Source: CAVPMN01 sp963706425 (lineage in GTDB: Bacteria; Actinomycetota; Acidimicrobiia; Acidimicrobiales; Acidimicrobilacustridaceae). Taken from it: a DNA stretch of 64,000 bases. The translations under genes were made by a program, and so were the position numbers. The DNA is taken from NCBI GenBank assembly GCA_963706425.1, contig CAVPMN010000020.1:1178001-1242000 (forward strand). Direction: 5' to 3'. Position 1 is the stretch's first letter. The number at the start of each line of letters is the position of its first letter. The notes beneath the pieces are model-generated. The model had not been told where the DNA came from, did not search any database, and worked only from the letters and a program-made list of their open reading frames with translations. Shown here piece after piece: positions 43,151 to 51,587 of this stretch.

Positions 43151-44503
43151 TCAGGCGGGGCGCACCTGGGTGCCCTCGGCCGTGTCCTCTACGACGTAGC
43201 CGGCGGCGGTGATCTCGTCGCGGAGCCGATCGGCTGCGGCCCAGTCCTTGGCGGCGCGCGCCTCGTCGCGCCGTGTGGCCAGGGCGACGATCTCGGCGGG
43301 CACGGCCCCCGTGTCGCCGCGCAACTCGAGGCCCACCGCCACGCAGATCTCGCCCACGGCGGCCGCGAGGGCGGCGGCCGTGTCGAGGTCACCGTCGTCC
43401 ATCGCCTGGTTGGCCCGCCGCACCACCGTGAACAGCAGGTCGACCACGCCTGGCGTGTCGAGGTCGTCGTCCATCCGCCGGCGGAACTCGGCGATCACGT
43501 CGGGGTCGGCGGCCGCCGGCGGCAACGACGCGGCCCGACGAGCGAAGGTGTCGAGTCGTTCGAGGGCGGTCGATGCGGCGTCGGTCGTCGCCTTGTTGAC
43601 CTCGACCGGCGACCGGTAGTGCGCCTGCAGCACGAGCAGCCGGTAGGCGCGCACGTCGGTCGATTCGACCAGGTCGATCAGGTTGGTGAAGTTGCCGAGC
43701 GACTTCGACATCTTCTCGCCGCCGATCTCGACGAACCCGTTGTGCACCCAGTGCCGGGCGAAGCGGCGACCGGCCGCCACCGCCTGGGCGCGTTCGTTCT
43801 CGTGGTGGGGGAACGCCAGATCCTGACCGCCGCCGTGGATGTCGAAGCCGTCGCCCAGCAGGTCGAGCGACATCACCACGCACTCGGTGTGCCAGCCCGG
43901 ACGTCCGGGCCCCCACGGTGACGGCCACGCGGGCTCGCCCGGCTTCGACTTCTTCCAGAGCACGAAGTCGATCGGTGAGTGCTTCTCGTCGTTGGCCTCG
44001 ACCCGGGCGCCGGCCTGCAGCGAGTCGATCGACTGGCGGGCGAGCAGGCCGTAGTCGGCCACGATCTCGGGGCTGAAGTAGACGCCGTCGCTCGTCTCGT
44101 AGGCGTCGCCCTGCTCGACCAGCTGCCCGATGAGCTCGACCATGCGCTCGACGAACCCGGTGGCGTGCGGATCGTGCGTCGGTCGCTTCACCCCGATGGC
44201 GTCCATGGCCTCGTACCAGACTCGCTCGTACTCGACCGCCACCTCGTCGGTCGACCGGCCTTCCTCGTTGGCGCGGTTGATGATGTTGTCGTCGATGTCG
44301 GTGATGTTCGAGACGTAGGTGACCTCGTTGCCGCACCACTCGAGATAGCGGCGCAGGATGTCGAACACGAGTGAGAAGCGGCCGTGCCCGAGATGGGGCG
44401 GGCCGTAGACGGTCGGGCCGCACACGTACATCGACACCTCGCCCTCGGTGCGGGGCTCGATGGGGACCACTCGGCCCTCGGCGGTGTCGAAGAGGTGCAG
44501 CAC
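43151..44503 (-). CDS. cysS: cysteinyl-tRNA synthetase
   Basis: This 450-residue class I synthetase has the HIGH-type motif as PPHLGHG after CGPTVYG (zinc Cys at about 28), the KMSKS motif KMSKSLGNF, zinc ligands in WHTECVVMS and FPHHENERAQ, and the CysS DALR domain. Length and order are normal. The GTG at 44503 has no Shine-Dalgarno sequence but lies 7 nt after a TAGCAT box on the minus strand, so it is probably leaderless. It is divergent from valS across 51 nt. The related mycothiol ligase MshC is shorter, so CysS is preferred. Confidence 0.95.
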   Translation of the reverse strand: MLHLFDTAEGRVVPIEPRTEGEVSMYVCGPTVYGPPHLGHGRFSLVFDILRRYLEWCGNEVTYVSNITDIDDNIINRANEEGRSTDEVAVEYERVWYEAMDAIGVKRPTHDPHATGFVERMVELIGQLVEQGDAYETSDGVYFSPEIVADYGLLARQSIDSLQAGARVEANDEKHSPIDFVLWKKSKPGEPAWPSPWGPGRPGWHTECVVMSLDLLGDGFDIHGGGQDLAFPHHENERAQAVAAGRRFARHWVHNGFVEIGGEKMSKSLGNFTNLIDLVESTDVRAYRLLVLQAHYRSPVEVNKATTDAASTALERLDTFARRAASLPPAAADPDVIAEFRRRMDDDLDTPGVVDLLFTVVRRANQAMDDGDLDTAAALAAAVGEICVAVGLELRGDTGAVPAEIVALATRRDEARAAKDWAAADRLRDEITAAGYVVEDTAEGTQVRPA

Positions 44504-44510
44504 GGGCCGA

Positions 44511-44546
44511 ATGCTAGAACGGGTGGGCGGCGTGCCCGGCTACTTT
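44511..44546. promoter_or_regulatory. back-to-back promoters of cysS and valS
   Basis: Minus strand: TAGCAT (44516-44511), seven bases, GTG of cysS. Plus strand: TACTTT (44541-44546), eight bases, ATG of valS. The 51-nt gap leaves room only if each promoter's -35 region overlaps the other's -10 region, so the two synthetase promoters must interact. Confidence 0.5.
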
Positions 44547-44554
44547 GGCGGGCG

Positions 44555-47167
44555 ATGACCAGCGACGCCCCCACCCCCGACTCCCGCCCGTCCGGCAGCC
44601 CATCGGGCTTCACCGTGCCCGACAAGCCGAGCCTCGAGGGCCTCGAGACGACCTGGGACGAGGTCTGGGAGCGCGACGGCACCTATCGCTTCGACCGCAC
44701 GAAGACCCGCGCCGAGATCTACTCGATCGACACGCCGCCCCCCACGGTGAGCGGGTCGCTGCACGTCGGCCACGTCTTCTCCTACACCCACACCGACACC
44801 ATCGCCCGCTATCACCGCATGCGGGGTCGCGAGGTCTTCTATCCGATGGGGTGGGACGACAACGGCCTGCCCACCGAGCGGCGGGTGCAGAACGTCTACG
44901 GCGTGCTGTGCGATCCCTCGCTCCCCTACGACCCCGGCTTCGAGACGCCGGCCGAGGCGTTCGATCCACCCCAACACATCAGCCGGCGCAACTTCGTCGA
45001 TCTCTGCAACACCCTCACCGTCGAGGACGAGAAGGCGTTCGAGGATCTCTGGCGCAAGCTCGGTCTGTCGGTCGACTGGTCGATGACCTACGCCACCATC
45101 GACGACCGCAGCCGTCGGGTCGCGCAGCGGGCGTTCCTCCGCAACCTGGCTCGGGACGAGGCCTACACCGCCGAGGCCCCGGTGCTCTGGGACGTCGACT
45201 ACAAGACCGCAGTCGCCCAAGCCGAGCTCGAAGATCGCGAGAAGCCCGGCGCTTACCACCGCATCTCGTTCTGGCAGCAGGGTCCCGACGGGTCGAGAGG
45301 CGAGCCGCTCTTCATCGAGACCACCCGGCCCGAGCTCATCGCCGCGTGTGTCGCGTTGGTCGCGCACCCCGACGACGTGCGCTACCAGCCCCTGTTCGGC
45401 TCGACGGTGCGCACGCCGCTGTTCGACGTCGAGGTCGAGGTGCGAGCCCACGAGCTGGCCGATCCCGAGAAGGGGTCGGGCATCGCCATGATCTGCACCT
45501 TCGGCGACATCACCGACGTCACCTGGTGGCGTGAGCTCGACCTGCCCACGCGGTCGATCATGGGAGCCGACGGGCGCCTGATCGCCGAAGCGCCCGAGGC
45601 CATCACGTCGACCACCGGCCAGGAGCACTACGCCGAGCTGGCCGGCAAGACGGTGAACCAGGCCCGGCGTCGCATCGTCGAGCTGCTCACCGAGTCGGGC
45701 GACCTCGACGGCGAGCCCCGGCCGATCACCCATCCGGTGAAGTTCTACGAGAAGGGCGACCGACCGCTCGAGATCATCACCAGCCGCCAGTGGTACATCC
45801 GCAACGGCGGGCGCGACCTCGATCTGCGCGAGGCGCTGCTGCACCGGGGCAAGGAGCTGCACTGGCACCCGCCCTACATGCAGGTGCGCTACGAGAACTG
45901 GGTCGAGGGTCTCACCGGCGACTGGCTCATCTCCCGGCAGCGCTTCTTCGGGGTGCCCTTCCCGGTCTGGTACCCCGTCACCGACGACGGTGAGGTCGAC
46001 CACGACCATCCCATCGTCGCCGCCGAGGACACCTTGCCGATCGATCCGTCGAGCGACGTGCCCCCTGGCTTCGACGAGTCGCAGCGCGGCAAACCAGGCG
46101 GCTTCGTCGGCGATCCCGACATCATGGACACCTGGGCCACCTCGTCGCTCACCCCGCAGATCGCCACGGGCTGGGAGGAGGACCCCGACCTCTTCGCCCG
46201 CACCTACCCGATGGACCTGCGCCCGCAGGCCCACGAGATCATCCGCACCTGGCTGTTCTCGAGCGTCGTGCGATCGCACCTCGAGAGCGACACCCTGCCC
46301 TGGCACAACGCCGCCATCTCCGGCTGGGTGCTCGACCCCGACCGCAAGAAGATGTCGAAGTCGAAGGGCAACGTGGTCACGCCGGTGCAGTACGTCGAGC
46401 AGTTCGGCGCCGACGCGCTGCGCTACTGGGCGGCGAACGGTCGGCCCGGCACCGACACCGCGTTCGACGAGGGCCAGATGAAGATCGGGCGCCGCCTGTC
46501 GATGAAGCTGCTCAACGCATCGCGCTTCGCACTCGGCATGGGCACGCCCCGCTCCGACCTGGCGGTCATCACCGAGCCGCTCGACCGCTCGCTGCTCAGC
46601 GCGCTCGCCCAGCTCGTCGACGACGCCACGGCCGCGTTCGACTCCTACGACTACGCCCGGGCGCTCGAACGCACCGAGACGTTCTTCTGGACGTTCTGCG
46701 ACCAGTACCTCGAGCTGGTCAAGGGCAGGGCCTACGGGGCCCAGGGCGACGACGCGGCGGCGTCGGCCCAGGCCACGCTGCAGCTCGCCCTGTCGACGCT
46801 GCTGCGGCTGTTCGCCCCGTTCCTGCCGTTCGTCACCGAAGAGGTCTGGTCGTGGTGGCAGTCCGGCTCGGTGCATCGGGCATCGTGGCCCGACGTGAGC
46901 GAGCTGCGCGACGCGGCGGCCGACGGCGACCGCGCCATCTACGAGCTGGCGGCCGCCGTCCTCGGCGAGATCCGCAAGGCCAAGACCGAGGCCAAGCGCT
47001 CGCTCAAGGTGGCCGCCGATCGGGTCGAGGTGCACGACACCGCACCACGGCTCGACGCCCTGCGCGTCGCGCTCGCCGATGTACGCGAGGCGGGCAACGT
47101 CACCGGCGAGCTCACCCTGGTCGAGGACGACGCGCCCAGCGTCGTCGTCACCCTCGCCGCCGACTGA
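44555..47167 (+). CDS. valS: valyl-tRNA synthetase
   Basis: This 870-residue class I synthetase has the HIGH-type motif in PPTVSGSLHVGHVFSYTHTD, the editing domain (about 200-420), KMSKS as KKMSKSKGNVVTP and the anticodon-binding domain beginning near residue 680. The C-terminal coiled-coil of many bacterial ValRS enzymes is shortened: the protein ends soon after LEDDAP-type residues. It begins without a Shine-Dalgarno sequence 8 nt after a TACTTT box. The frame is intact over 2.6 kb, in contrast to the indel-rich region before 41 kb. Confidence 0.95.
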   Translation: MTSDAPTPDSRPSGSPSGFTVPDKPSLEGLETTWDEVWERDGTYRFDRTKTRAEIYSIDTPPPTVSGSLHVGHVFSYTHTDTIARYHRMRGREVFYPMGWDDNGLPTERRVQNVYGVLCDPSLPYDPGFETPAEAFDPPQHISRRNFVDLCNTLTVEDEKAFEDLWRKLGLSVDWSMTYATIDDRSRRVAQRAFLRNLARDEAYTAEAPVLWDVDYKTAVAQAELEDREKPGAYHRISFWQQGPDGSRGEPLFIETTRPELIAACVALVAHPDDVRYQPLFGSTVRTPLFDVEVEVRAHELADPEKGSGIAMICTFGDITDVTWWRELDLPTRSIMGADGRLIAEAPEAITSTTGQEHYAELAGKTVNQARRRIVELLTESGDLDGEPRPITHPVKFYEKGDRPLEIITSRQWYIRNGGRDLDLREALLHRGKELHWHPPYMQVRYENWVEGLTGDWLISRQRFFGVPFPVWYPVTDDGEVDHDHPIVAAEDTLPIDPSSDVPPGFDESQRGKPGGFVGDPDIMDTWATSSLTPQIATGWEEDPDLFARTYPMDLRPQAHEIIRTWLFSSVVRSHLESDTLPWHNAAISGWVLDPDRKKMSKSKGNVVTPVQYVEQFGADALRYWAANGRPGTDTAFDEGQMKIGRRLSMKLLNASRFALGMGTPRSDLAVITEPLDRSLLSALAQLVDDATAAFDSYDYARALERTETFFWTFCDQYLELVKGRAYGAQGDDAAASAQATLQLALSTLLRLFAPFLPFVTEEVWSWWQSGSVHRASWPDVSELRDAAADGDRAIYELAAAVLGEIRKAKTEAKRSLKVAADRVEVHDTAPRLDALRVALADVREAGNVTGELTLVEDDAPSVVVTLAAD

Positions 47168-47212
47168 TTTCGTCGGACCGTAGCTGTCACACCCCGCCGC
47201 CAACATCGGGGG

Positions 47213-47818
47213 ATGACTGATGACGTGACGGGCTATCGCCGACAACGTGCCGAGCTGCTCATCGCTCGACCACGTCCTTACGCCTGCGGGGGCCAGGCCA
47301 GAGACGACCTGCGGGCTCTCCGAGCCGAAACGTTGTCGGCGCTCGACGATGCCGACGAGCGCCTGCGCCAGGCGCTGTCCGATCGACAAGCGGCCATCAC
47401 CCGGGCGAAGGCCATCGACACGGCGATCCGCGGCACACGACTGTTCATCAATCCCGACGGATCGGTCAGCTACCTCGGGGCCCATCGCCGGCACAAGGCC
47501 GACGAGTGGGACGATCCCCTCGGCGGTGAGGTCGACGCTGACCTCGAGGTGATCGACACCGACGAGCTGCGTCGGCGGCTCGTCGACCTGCTGCACGCCC
47601 TCGACGAGCCGGTGAGCGGACGTGATCTGCGTCGCCTTCTCACCGCTTCCGGCGTGCGGCCGTCGGGCGCGACGTCGAAGGCCATCGGCAATGCCTTGCG
47701 CCAGCCGATCAGCCGCGGCGTCGTCGAGCGAGTCGGACGCGGCCACTACCGAGCGCGCCCTTCGTCACCCGACGGCCGTACCAAGGTTTCCTCATCCGTT
47801 TCCTCAGCCAGCCCGTGA
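47213..47818 (+). CDS. unknown protein with probable C-terminal winged helix
   Basis: This 201-residue protein has an N-terminal helical part (RAETLSALDDADERLRQALS), an extended middle (LFINPDGSVSYLGAHRRHK) and a C-terminal segment SGRDLRRLLTASGVRPSG and ISRGVVERVGRGHYR that reads like a small winged helix (helix-turn-helix then beta wing). No named family is recognised. GGGGG lies directly before the ATG. The last 12 or so codons (Ser-rich KVSSSVSSASP) fall within an intergenic repeat at 47781-47847, so the original C-terminus may have been extended or replaced by it. Confidence 0.6.
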   Translation: MTDDVTGYRRQRAELLIARPRPYACGGQARDDLRALRAETLSALDDADERLRQALSDRQAAITRAKAIDTAIRGTRLFINPDGSVSYLGAHRRHKADEWDDPLGGEVDADLEVIDTDELRRRLVDLLHALDEPVSGRDLRRLLTASGVRPSGATSKAIGNALRQPISRGVVERVGRGHYRARPSSPDGRTKVSSSVSSASP

Positions 47819-47847
47819 GGAAATCGGTGAGGAACGCGCGGTACGGC
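47781..47847. repeat. 67-bp imperfect palindromic repeat, family 2 copy A
   Basis: The last 37 bp (47811-47847, starting GCCCGTGAGGAAATCGGTGA) are identical to copy B. Within the copy, GTTTCCTCA pairs with TGAGGAAAT around 47798-47824, extended by an outer imperfect stem. It overlaps the end of the preceding gene. Confidence 0.88.
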
Positions 47848-47923
47848 GGCAAACGCGGGCACCCCGCAGCGCCGAAGGCGCAGTCACGCCTGCTAGCCAC
47901 GGCGTGCCGATTCGCCAGTCGTG

Positions 47924-47990
47924 CCACGGTTTCCTCCGCGGTTTTCTCAACCTGCCCGTGAGGAAATCGGTGAGGAACGCGCGGTACGGC
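47924..47990. repeat. 67-bp imperfect palindromic repeat, family 2 copy B
   Basis: Identical to copy A over 37 bp (47954-47990) and similar over the preceding 30 bp (about 8 differences); period 143 bp. The inverted repeat is preserved. The 76 nt between copies include a short GCGCC-GAA-GGCGC hairpin-like element and no gene. Confidence 0.88.
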
Positions 47991-48006
47991 CGCTGCGGAG
48001 GAGTGG

Positions 48007-48948
48007 TCAGGCCGGGGCGTCGGGGGACGAGGCGATCTGCACGGTGGGGATCACGATGCCGTTCTCGTCGAACGCCTTCTTGATGCGCTGGCGGAACTCA
48101 CGCATCACGCCGAACTGAGCCGCCGGACGGGTCTTGATCACCACGCGGATGGCCATCGCCGTCGGGGTGAACGCCTCGACCCCCCACACCTCGGGCGAGT
48201 CGAGGATCTCGAGCGCCCAGTCCGGATCGGCGGCCATGGTGTTCGCAGTGTCGGCGATGACCTGCTGGGCGAGATCGAGGTCGGTGTCGTAGGAGACCTG
48301 CACGTCGAGCAGGGCGCGCGCCCACTCCTGGGATTGGTTCGCCACGCGCAAGATCTCGCCGTTGGGCACGTGCCACACCACGCCCTGCACATCACGCAGA
48401 CGGGTCGAGCGCAACGTGATCTTCTCGACGGTACCCGCCGCCTCACCGAGATCGACGATGTCACCCACCCCGAACTGGTCCTCGACGATCAGGAAGAAGC
48501 CACTCAGGAAGTCGCGCACGATGTTCTGCGCCCCGAAGCCGAGGGCCACGCCGGCGATGCCGGCACCGGCGATGAGCGGCCCGAGGTTGACGCCGATCAC
48601 CTCGAGGATCCATACGAGGGCCACGAACCACACCAGCAGCGACACCAGGCTGCGCGCCACGATCGTGAGCGTCTGGATGCGGGCGTCGGCGCGCAGGCTC
48701 CACTGGTCGCCGGTGCGCAGCAACACGTTCGGTGTGCGCTCGCGAAGCTTCGAGAGGCGGGCACCTGATGCCGGCAACAGCAGCCGGTGCATGGTGCGCC
48801 CGATGAACCAGCGGGAGATCCGGCTGACAAGGAAGGCGCCGACGATGATGCCCACGACGGTCGCCGCCTTCGTGGCGACGTCGGACCAGTCGACCGACCA
48901 GTCGATGGCGGCGAGGAGCGAGGGGTGAAGCACGCGTGATTCGAGCAT
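48007..48948 (-). CDS. MscS-family mechanosensitive channel
   Basis: This 313-residue membrane protein has three N-terminal hydrophobic helices and the pore-helix signature AGVALGFGAQNIVRDFLSGF, followed by the beta domain FGVGDIVDLGEAAGTVEKIT and VWHVPNGEILRVANQSQEWA. It is a small-conductance channel that opens under membrane tension. I chose the ATG at 48948 (MLESRVLHPSLL); an in-frame TTG at 49008 would add 20 polar residues without support. No clear ribosome binding site. It converges on the unknown gene at 47213 across the family 2 repeats. Confidence 0.9.
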   Translation of the reverse strand: MLESRVLHPSLLAAIDWSVDWSDVATKAATVVGIIVGAFLVSRISRWFIGRTMHRLLLPASGARLSKLRERTPNVLLRTGDQWSLRADARIQTLTIVARSLVSLLVWFVALVWILEVIGVNLGPLIAGAGIAGVALGFGAQNIVRDFLSGFFLIVEDQFGVGDIVDLGEAAGTVEKITLRSTRLRDVQGVVWHVPNGEILRVANQSQEWARALLDVQVSYDTDLDLAQQVIADTANTMAADPDWALEILDSPEVWGVEAFTPTAMAIRVVIKTRPAAQFGVMREFRQRIKKAFDENGIVIPTVQIASSPDAPA

Positions 48949-49022
48949 GGGAACCGTGAGATGACCAGAGTCGTTGGAGACGGAACAGACCCTACCGTCA
49001 CCCAGCAAGGGAGCACTCGACC

Positions 49023-49610
49023 ATGCCGACCGCCCGTACCATCGCCCGGAGCCCGATCACCTGGGTCGTCACCGCCGTGGTCGTCGTCATCGTCGGCGTG
49101 GGCCTCGCACTCACCCAGCCGTGGAAGCTGTTCATCGACGAAGAGGTCGACGAGGCGTTCCCCGTCGCCGCCGTGGCCGCCGAGCCCGAGGCCGAACCAG
49201 GCGAAACCACGGAACCGACGCAGGCAGACGACCCGGGCACCACCACGACCACCGCTGCTCCGCCCGAGCCCGTGACCCTCGCCAGCGGCGAGTTCATCAG
49301 CCGCGATCACGGCACGAGCGGTCGGGCCCTCGTGGTCGAGCTGGCCGACGGCCAACGATTCCTGCGCCTCGAGGACCTCGACACCGACAACGGGCCCGAT
49401 CTGTTCGTCTACCTGTCCACGGCCGCTCCCGATGCCCCCGAGGGCGAGTTCGAGGCCGACTTCGTCAACCTGGGCAGCCTCAAGGGCAACGTCGGGAACC
49501 AGAACTACGAGATCCCAGCCGACGTCGACCCCAGTCGGTTCCAGAGCGTGGTCATCTGGTGCGACCGCTTCTCGTCGCCGTTCGGCGCCGCCCCGCTCGG
49601 TCAGAGCTGA
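49023..49610 (+). CDS. membrane-anchored DM13-domain protein
   Basis: This 195-residue protein has one N-terminal helix (SPITWVVTAVVVVIVGVGLA, about 10-29), a Thr/Glu/Pro-rich linker and a DM13 domain (about 90-195: GEFISRDHGTSGRALVVEL, LRLEDLDTDNGPDLFVYLS, NLGSLKGNVGNQNYEIP, VVIWCDRFSSPFGAAPL). The single conserved cysteine in IWCDRFS is kept. DM13 domains are proposed to be redox-active, cytochrome-like modules. AAGGGAG lies about 9 nt before the ATG. It faces a small membrane protein and the di-haem DUF1111 protein, suggesting an exported redox system. Confidence 0.85.
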   Translation: MPTARTIARSPITWVVTAVVVVIVGVGLALTQPWKLFIDEEVDEAFPVAAVAAEPEAEPGETTEPTQADDPGTTTTTAAPPEPVTLASGEFISRDHGTSGRALVVELADGQRFLRLEDLDTDNGPDLFVYLSTAAPDAPEGEFEADFVNLGSLKGNVGNQNYEIPADVDPSRFQSVVIWCDRFSSPFGAAPLGQS

Positions 49611-49622
49611 ACGGGGCGGATC

Positions 49623-50143
49623 TCAGGCGGCCTCCTGCACCTGATGGCGCAGGATGGTCGGGTCTTGCGCCTCCAACTGGTCGACCAGGGGGTCGTCCAG
49701 CGGCACGTCGACGAAACGGGACGGGTCGTCGGCATCGACCAGATAGCGGCCCTGCTCGTTGATGATCGCGAAGACGTCCGCTCTGTCGGTGCGCACCAGG
49801 AACCAGATGCCGATGTCCCCGTCGCTCGACGAAGGACAGCCATGCCAGGCTGCTCGACGGCGATCACGTCGGGGAGATCGTCATCGCCGGCCAGCAACTC
49901 GTCGACACCCAGCTCGATCAGTCCGGCGCCCATCGCATCGGTGCCGAGCACTCGTCCGATCACCACGGCATCCGACGCCGCGACCAGGTCGGCGAGCGTC
50001 GCCTGCGGCGCAGCCGATGGAGGGGCCGCCGACACCCGAAGGTCACCGGCCGGGGCCTCGTCGTCGGGTCGGACGATGAGCGCCACCACGACGACCGCCA
50101 GGACGAACGCGCCGGCGAGGAGCACGAAGCGTCGTCCGCTCAC
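49623..50143 (-). CDS. small membrane-anchored protein, unknown function (one frameshift)
   Basis: The repaired product is 173 residues: an N-terminal helix (RFVLLAGAFVLAVVVVALIV, about 5-24), then a domain with ASDAVVIGRVLGTDAMGAG, DVIAVEQPGMAVLR, and after the break DIGIWFLVRTDRADVFAIIN and GRYLVDADDPSRFVDVPLDD. The break lies at about 49820-49832 and needs one added base. The beta-rich domain resembles exported proteins of actinobacteria with no assigned role. It begins 22 nt after the DUF1111 gene and is probably cotranscribed with it. Confidence 0.65.
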
Positions 50144-50165
50144 CGCATCCGTCCGAGCTGAGGCA

Positions 50166-51587
50166 TCACAGCGACTCGATGAAGCGAAGCAGCGCAGCCC
50201 GGTCGGCGGCACTCATCGTGCGAAAGCGCTCGCGGGCCGGCCCGGCCTCGCCGCCGTGCCACAGGATCGCCTCGGCCACGGTGCGGGCCCGGCCGTCGTG
50301 GAGGAATCCGGTGCCTGGCGTCACCCGCTGGGCCAGCCCGATGCCCCAGAGCGGCGCGGTGCGCCACTCCGACCCGGTCGCTGCGAACTCACTCCGGGCG
50401 TCGGCCAGCTCGGGCCCGAGGTCGTGGAGCAACAGATCGGTGTAGGGATGGATCACCTGGGCTCGGAGTCCGCTCACATCGGATGCCCCCGTCTCGAGCG
50501 TCGGTCGATGACAGGCGGCGCAGCCCGTGTCGGCGAACAGGCGCTCCCCACGTCGGGCCTCCGCATCGCTCGGGGCCCGACGGGCCGGCACCGCCAAGGT
50601 GCGGGTGTAGAGGGTGAGCTGGTCGACCACCTCGGCACTCGCCTCGGGCTCGCCGCCCGAGGGCGCCGACGCGCACTCGACCTGAGGCCCTGGGCAGTTC
50701 GCCGCAGGGAAGAGCGCGGAGGTGACACCGAGGTCCTCGTGCAGCGCCCGGGCCGTCTGCTGCGCGACCGTCGGCTGCGCTGCCTTCCATCCGAACCGGC
50801 CGACGACCTGGCTGGCCGTGAGCCGGTCCCACACCAGGTTGGGCCGCCCGGAGATGCCGTCACCGTCCACGTCGTCCGGATCGGCCCACGCCAGCAGGTC
50901 TTCCTCAGGCACGGCCTCGAGCAGACCGAGGCCGATCACTGCAGGTGCGAGGCGCGCCGACGGGGCCGTGTCGGGGGCCAACGGACCGAACTGGAGGTCG
51001 CCGACACGGTAGGTGGGCGATTGCAGCGCGAACTCGCTGCCATCGCCGTAGGTGCCGCGCACCTCGGTGTAGGTCACCTGCACGCGACCCTCGTGCGGCG
51101 CCCAGGTGGTGGCCCGATCCTGCAGCTGTGAGCCATAGATCGGATCGCCGGACGCGTCGCCCGACGGGTCATCGATCGGGTCCGTGGTCGGGCCCGACAG
51201 CCTCAGCACCAGCCCCACGCTCGGGTCCATCGAGTCGACCGGCACCCGTCCCCGACCGTGGCCGGTGTGGCACGAGACGCACGCATCGGCGTTGAGGGTC
51301 GGCCCGAGCCCATCGCGATCCGACGGCTCGCCCGGCGCGATCTGCCACGACTCGTTGAAGTACTCGCGCCCGTCGCCGAAGGCGATCGAGTCGCGGCGCG
51401 AGAGGTTGCGGGCCGAGAACCCGAACGCGGTCTCGTCGTCGACGAACACGGTGGTCATGCCGCCGAGCCGCCGATCGATCGGGGCCGAGGGGCTGGACGC
51501 GCTCGGGGCCTCCGACGCTCGCGCCGTGCAGGCGGCGAGACAGGAGGCCCCGACGAGAACCGCGACGACCGCGGTGCGCGCGTTCAG
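50166..51587 (-). CDS. di-haem DUF1111-type oxidoreductase lipoprotein
   Basis: This about 473-residue exported protein has a lipobox ending LAAC (C20) and two c-type haem sites, CVSCH at 103-107 and CAACH at 356-360, plus the family segments FGFSARNLSRRDSIAFGDG, GISGRPNLVW and TPGTGFLHDGRARTVAEAIL WHGGE. This is the DUF1111/thiol-oxidoreductase-like group related to di-haem peroxidases. Haem attachment needs the Ccm system encoded at 14246-21112. There is no ATG, GTG or TTG at a suitable place: the signal peptide follows a CTG (51587) that overlaps the sodB stop as CTGA, which I take as the start with reserve. Confidence 0.82.
   Translation of the reverse strand: MNARTAVVAVLVGASCLAACTARASEAPSASSPSAPIDRRLGGMTTVFVDDETAFGFSARNLSRRDSIAFGDGREYFNESWQIAPGEPSDRDGLGPTLNADACVSCHTGHGRGRVPVDSMDPSVGLVLRLSGPTTDPIDDPSGDASGDPIYGSQLQDRATTWAPHEGRVQVTYTEVRGTYGDGSEFALQSPTYRVGDLQFGPLAPDTAPSARLAPAVIGLGLLEAVPEEDLLAWADPDDVDGDGISGRPNLVWDRLTASQVVGRFGWKAAQPTVAQQTARALHEDLGVTSALFPAANCPGPQVECASAPSGGEPEASAEVVDQLTLYTRTLAVPARRAPSDAEARRGERLFADTGCAACHRPTLETGASDVSGLRAQVIHPYTDLLLHDLGPELADARSEFAATGSEWRTAPLWGIGLAQRVTPGTGFLHDGRARTVAEAILWHGGEAGPARERFRTMSAADRAALLRFIESL

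Noticed and set aside
44540..47746. 1068-codon open frame on the minus strand opposite valS
   Set aside because: It mirrors valS codon structure, has no recognisable domain, and valS has all catalytic motifs. Long antisense frames are expected at this GC content.
47811..47990. Two identical 37-bp repeats as a minimal CRISPR array
   Set aside because: The gap between repeats is 106 bp, there are only two copies, the units are long imperfect palindromes, and no cas gene is nearby.
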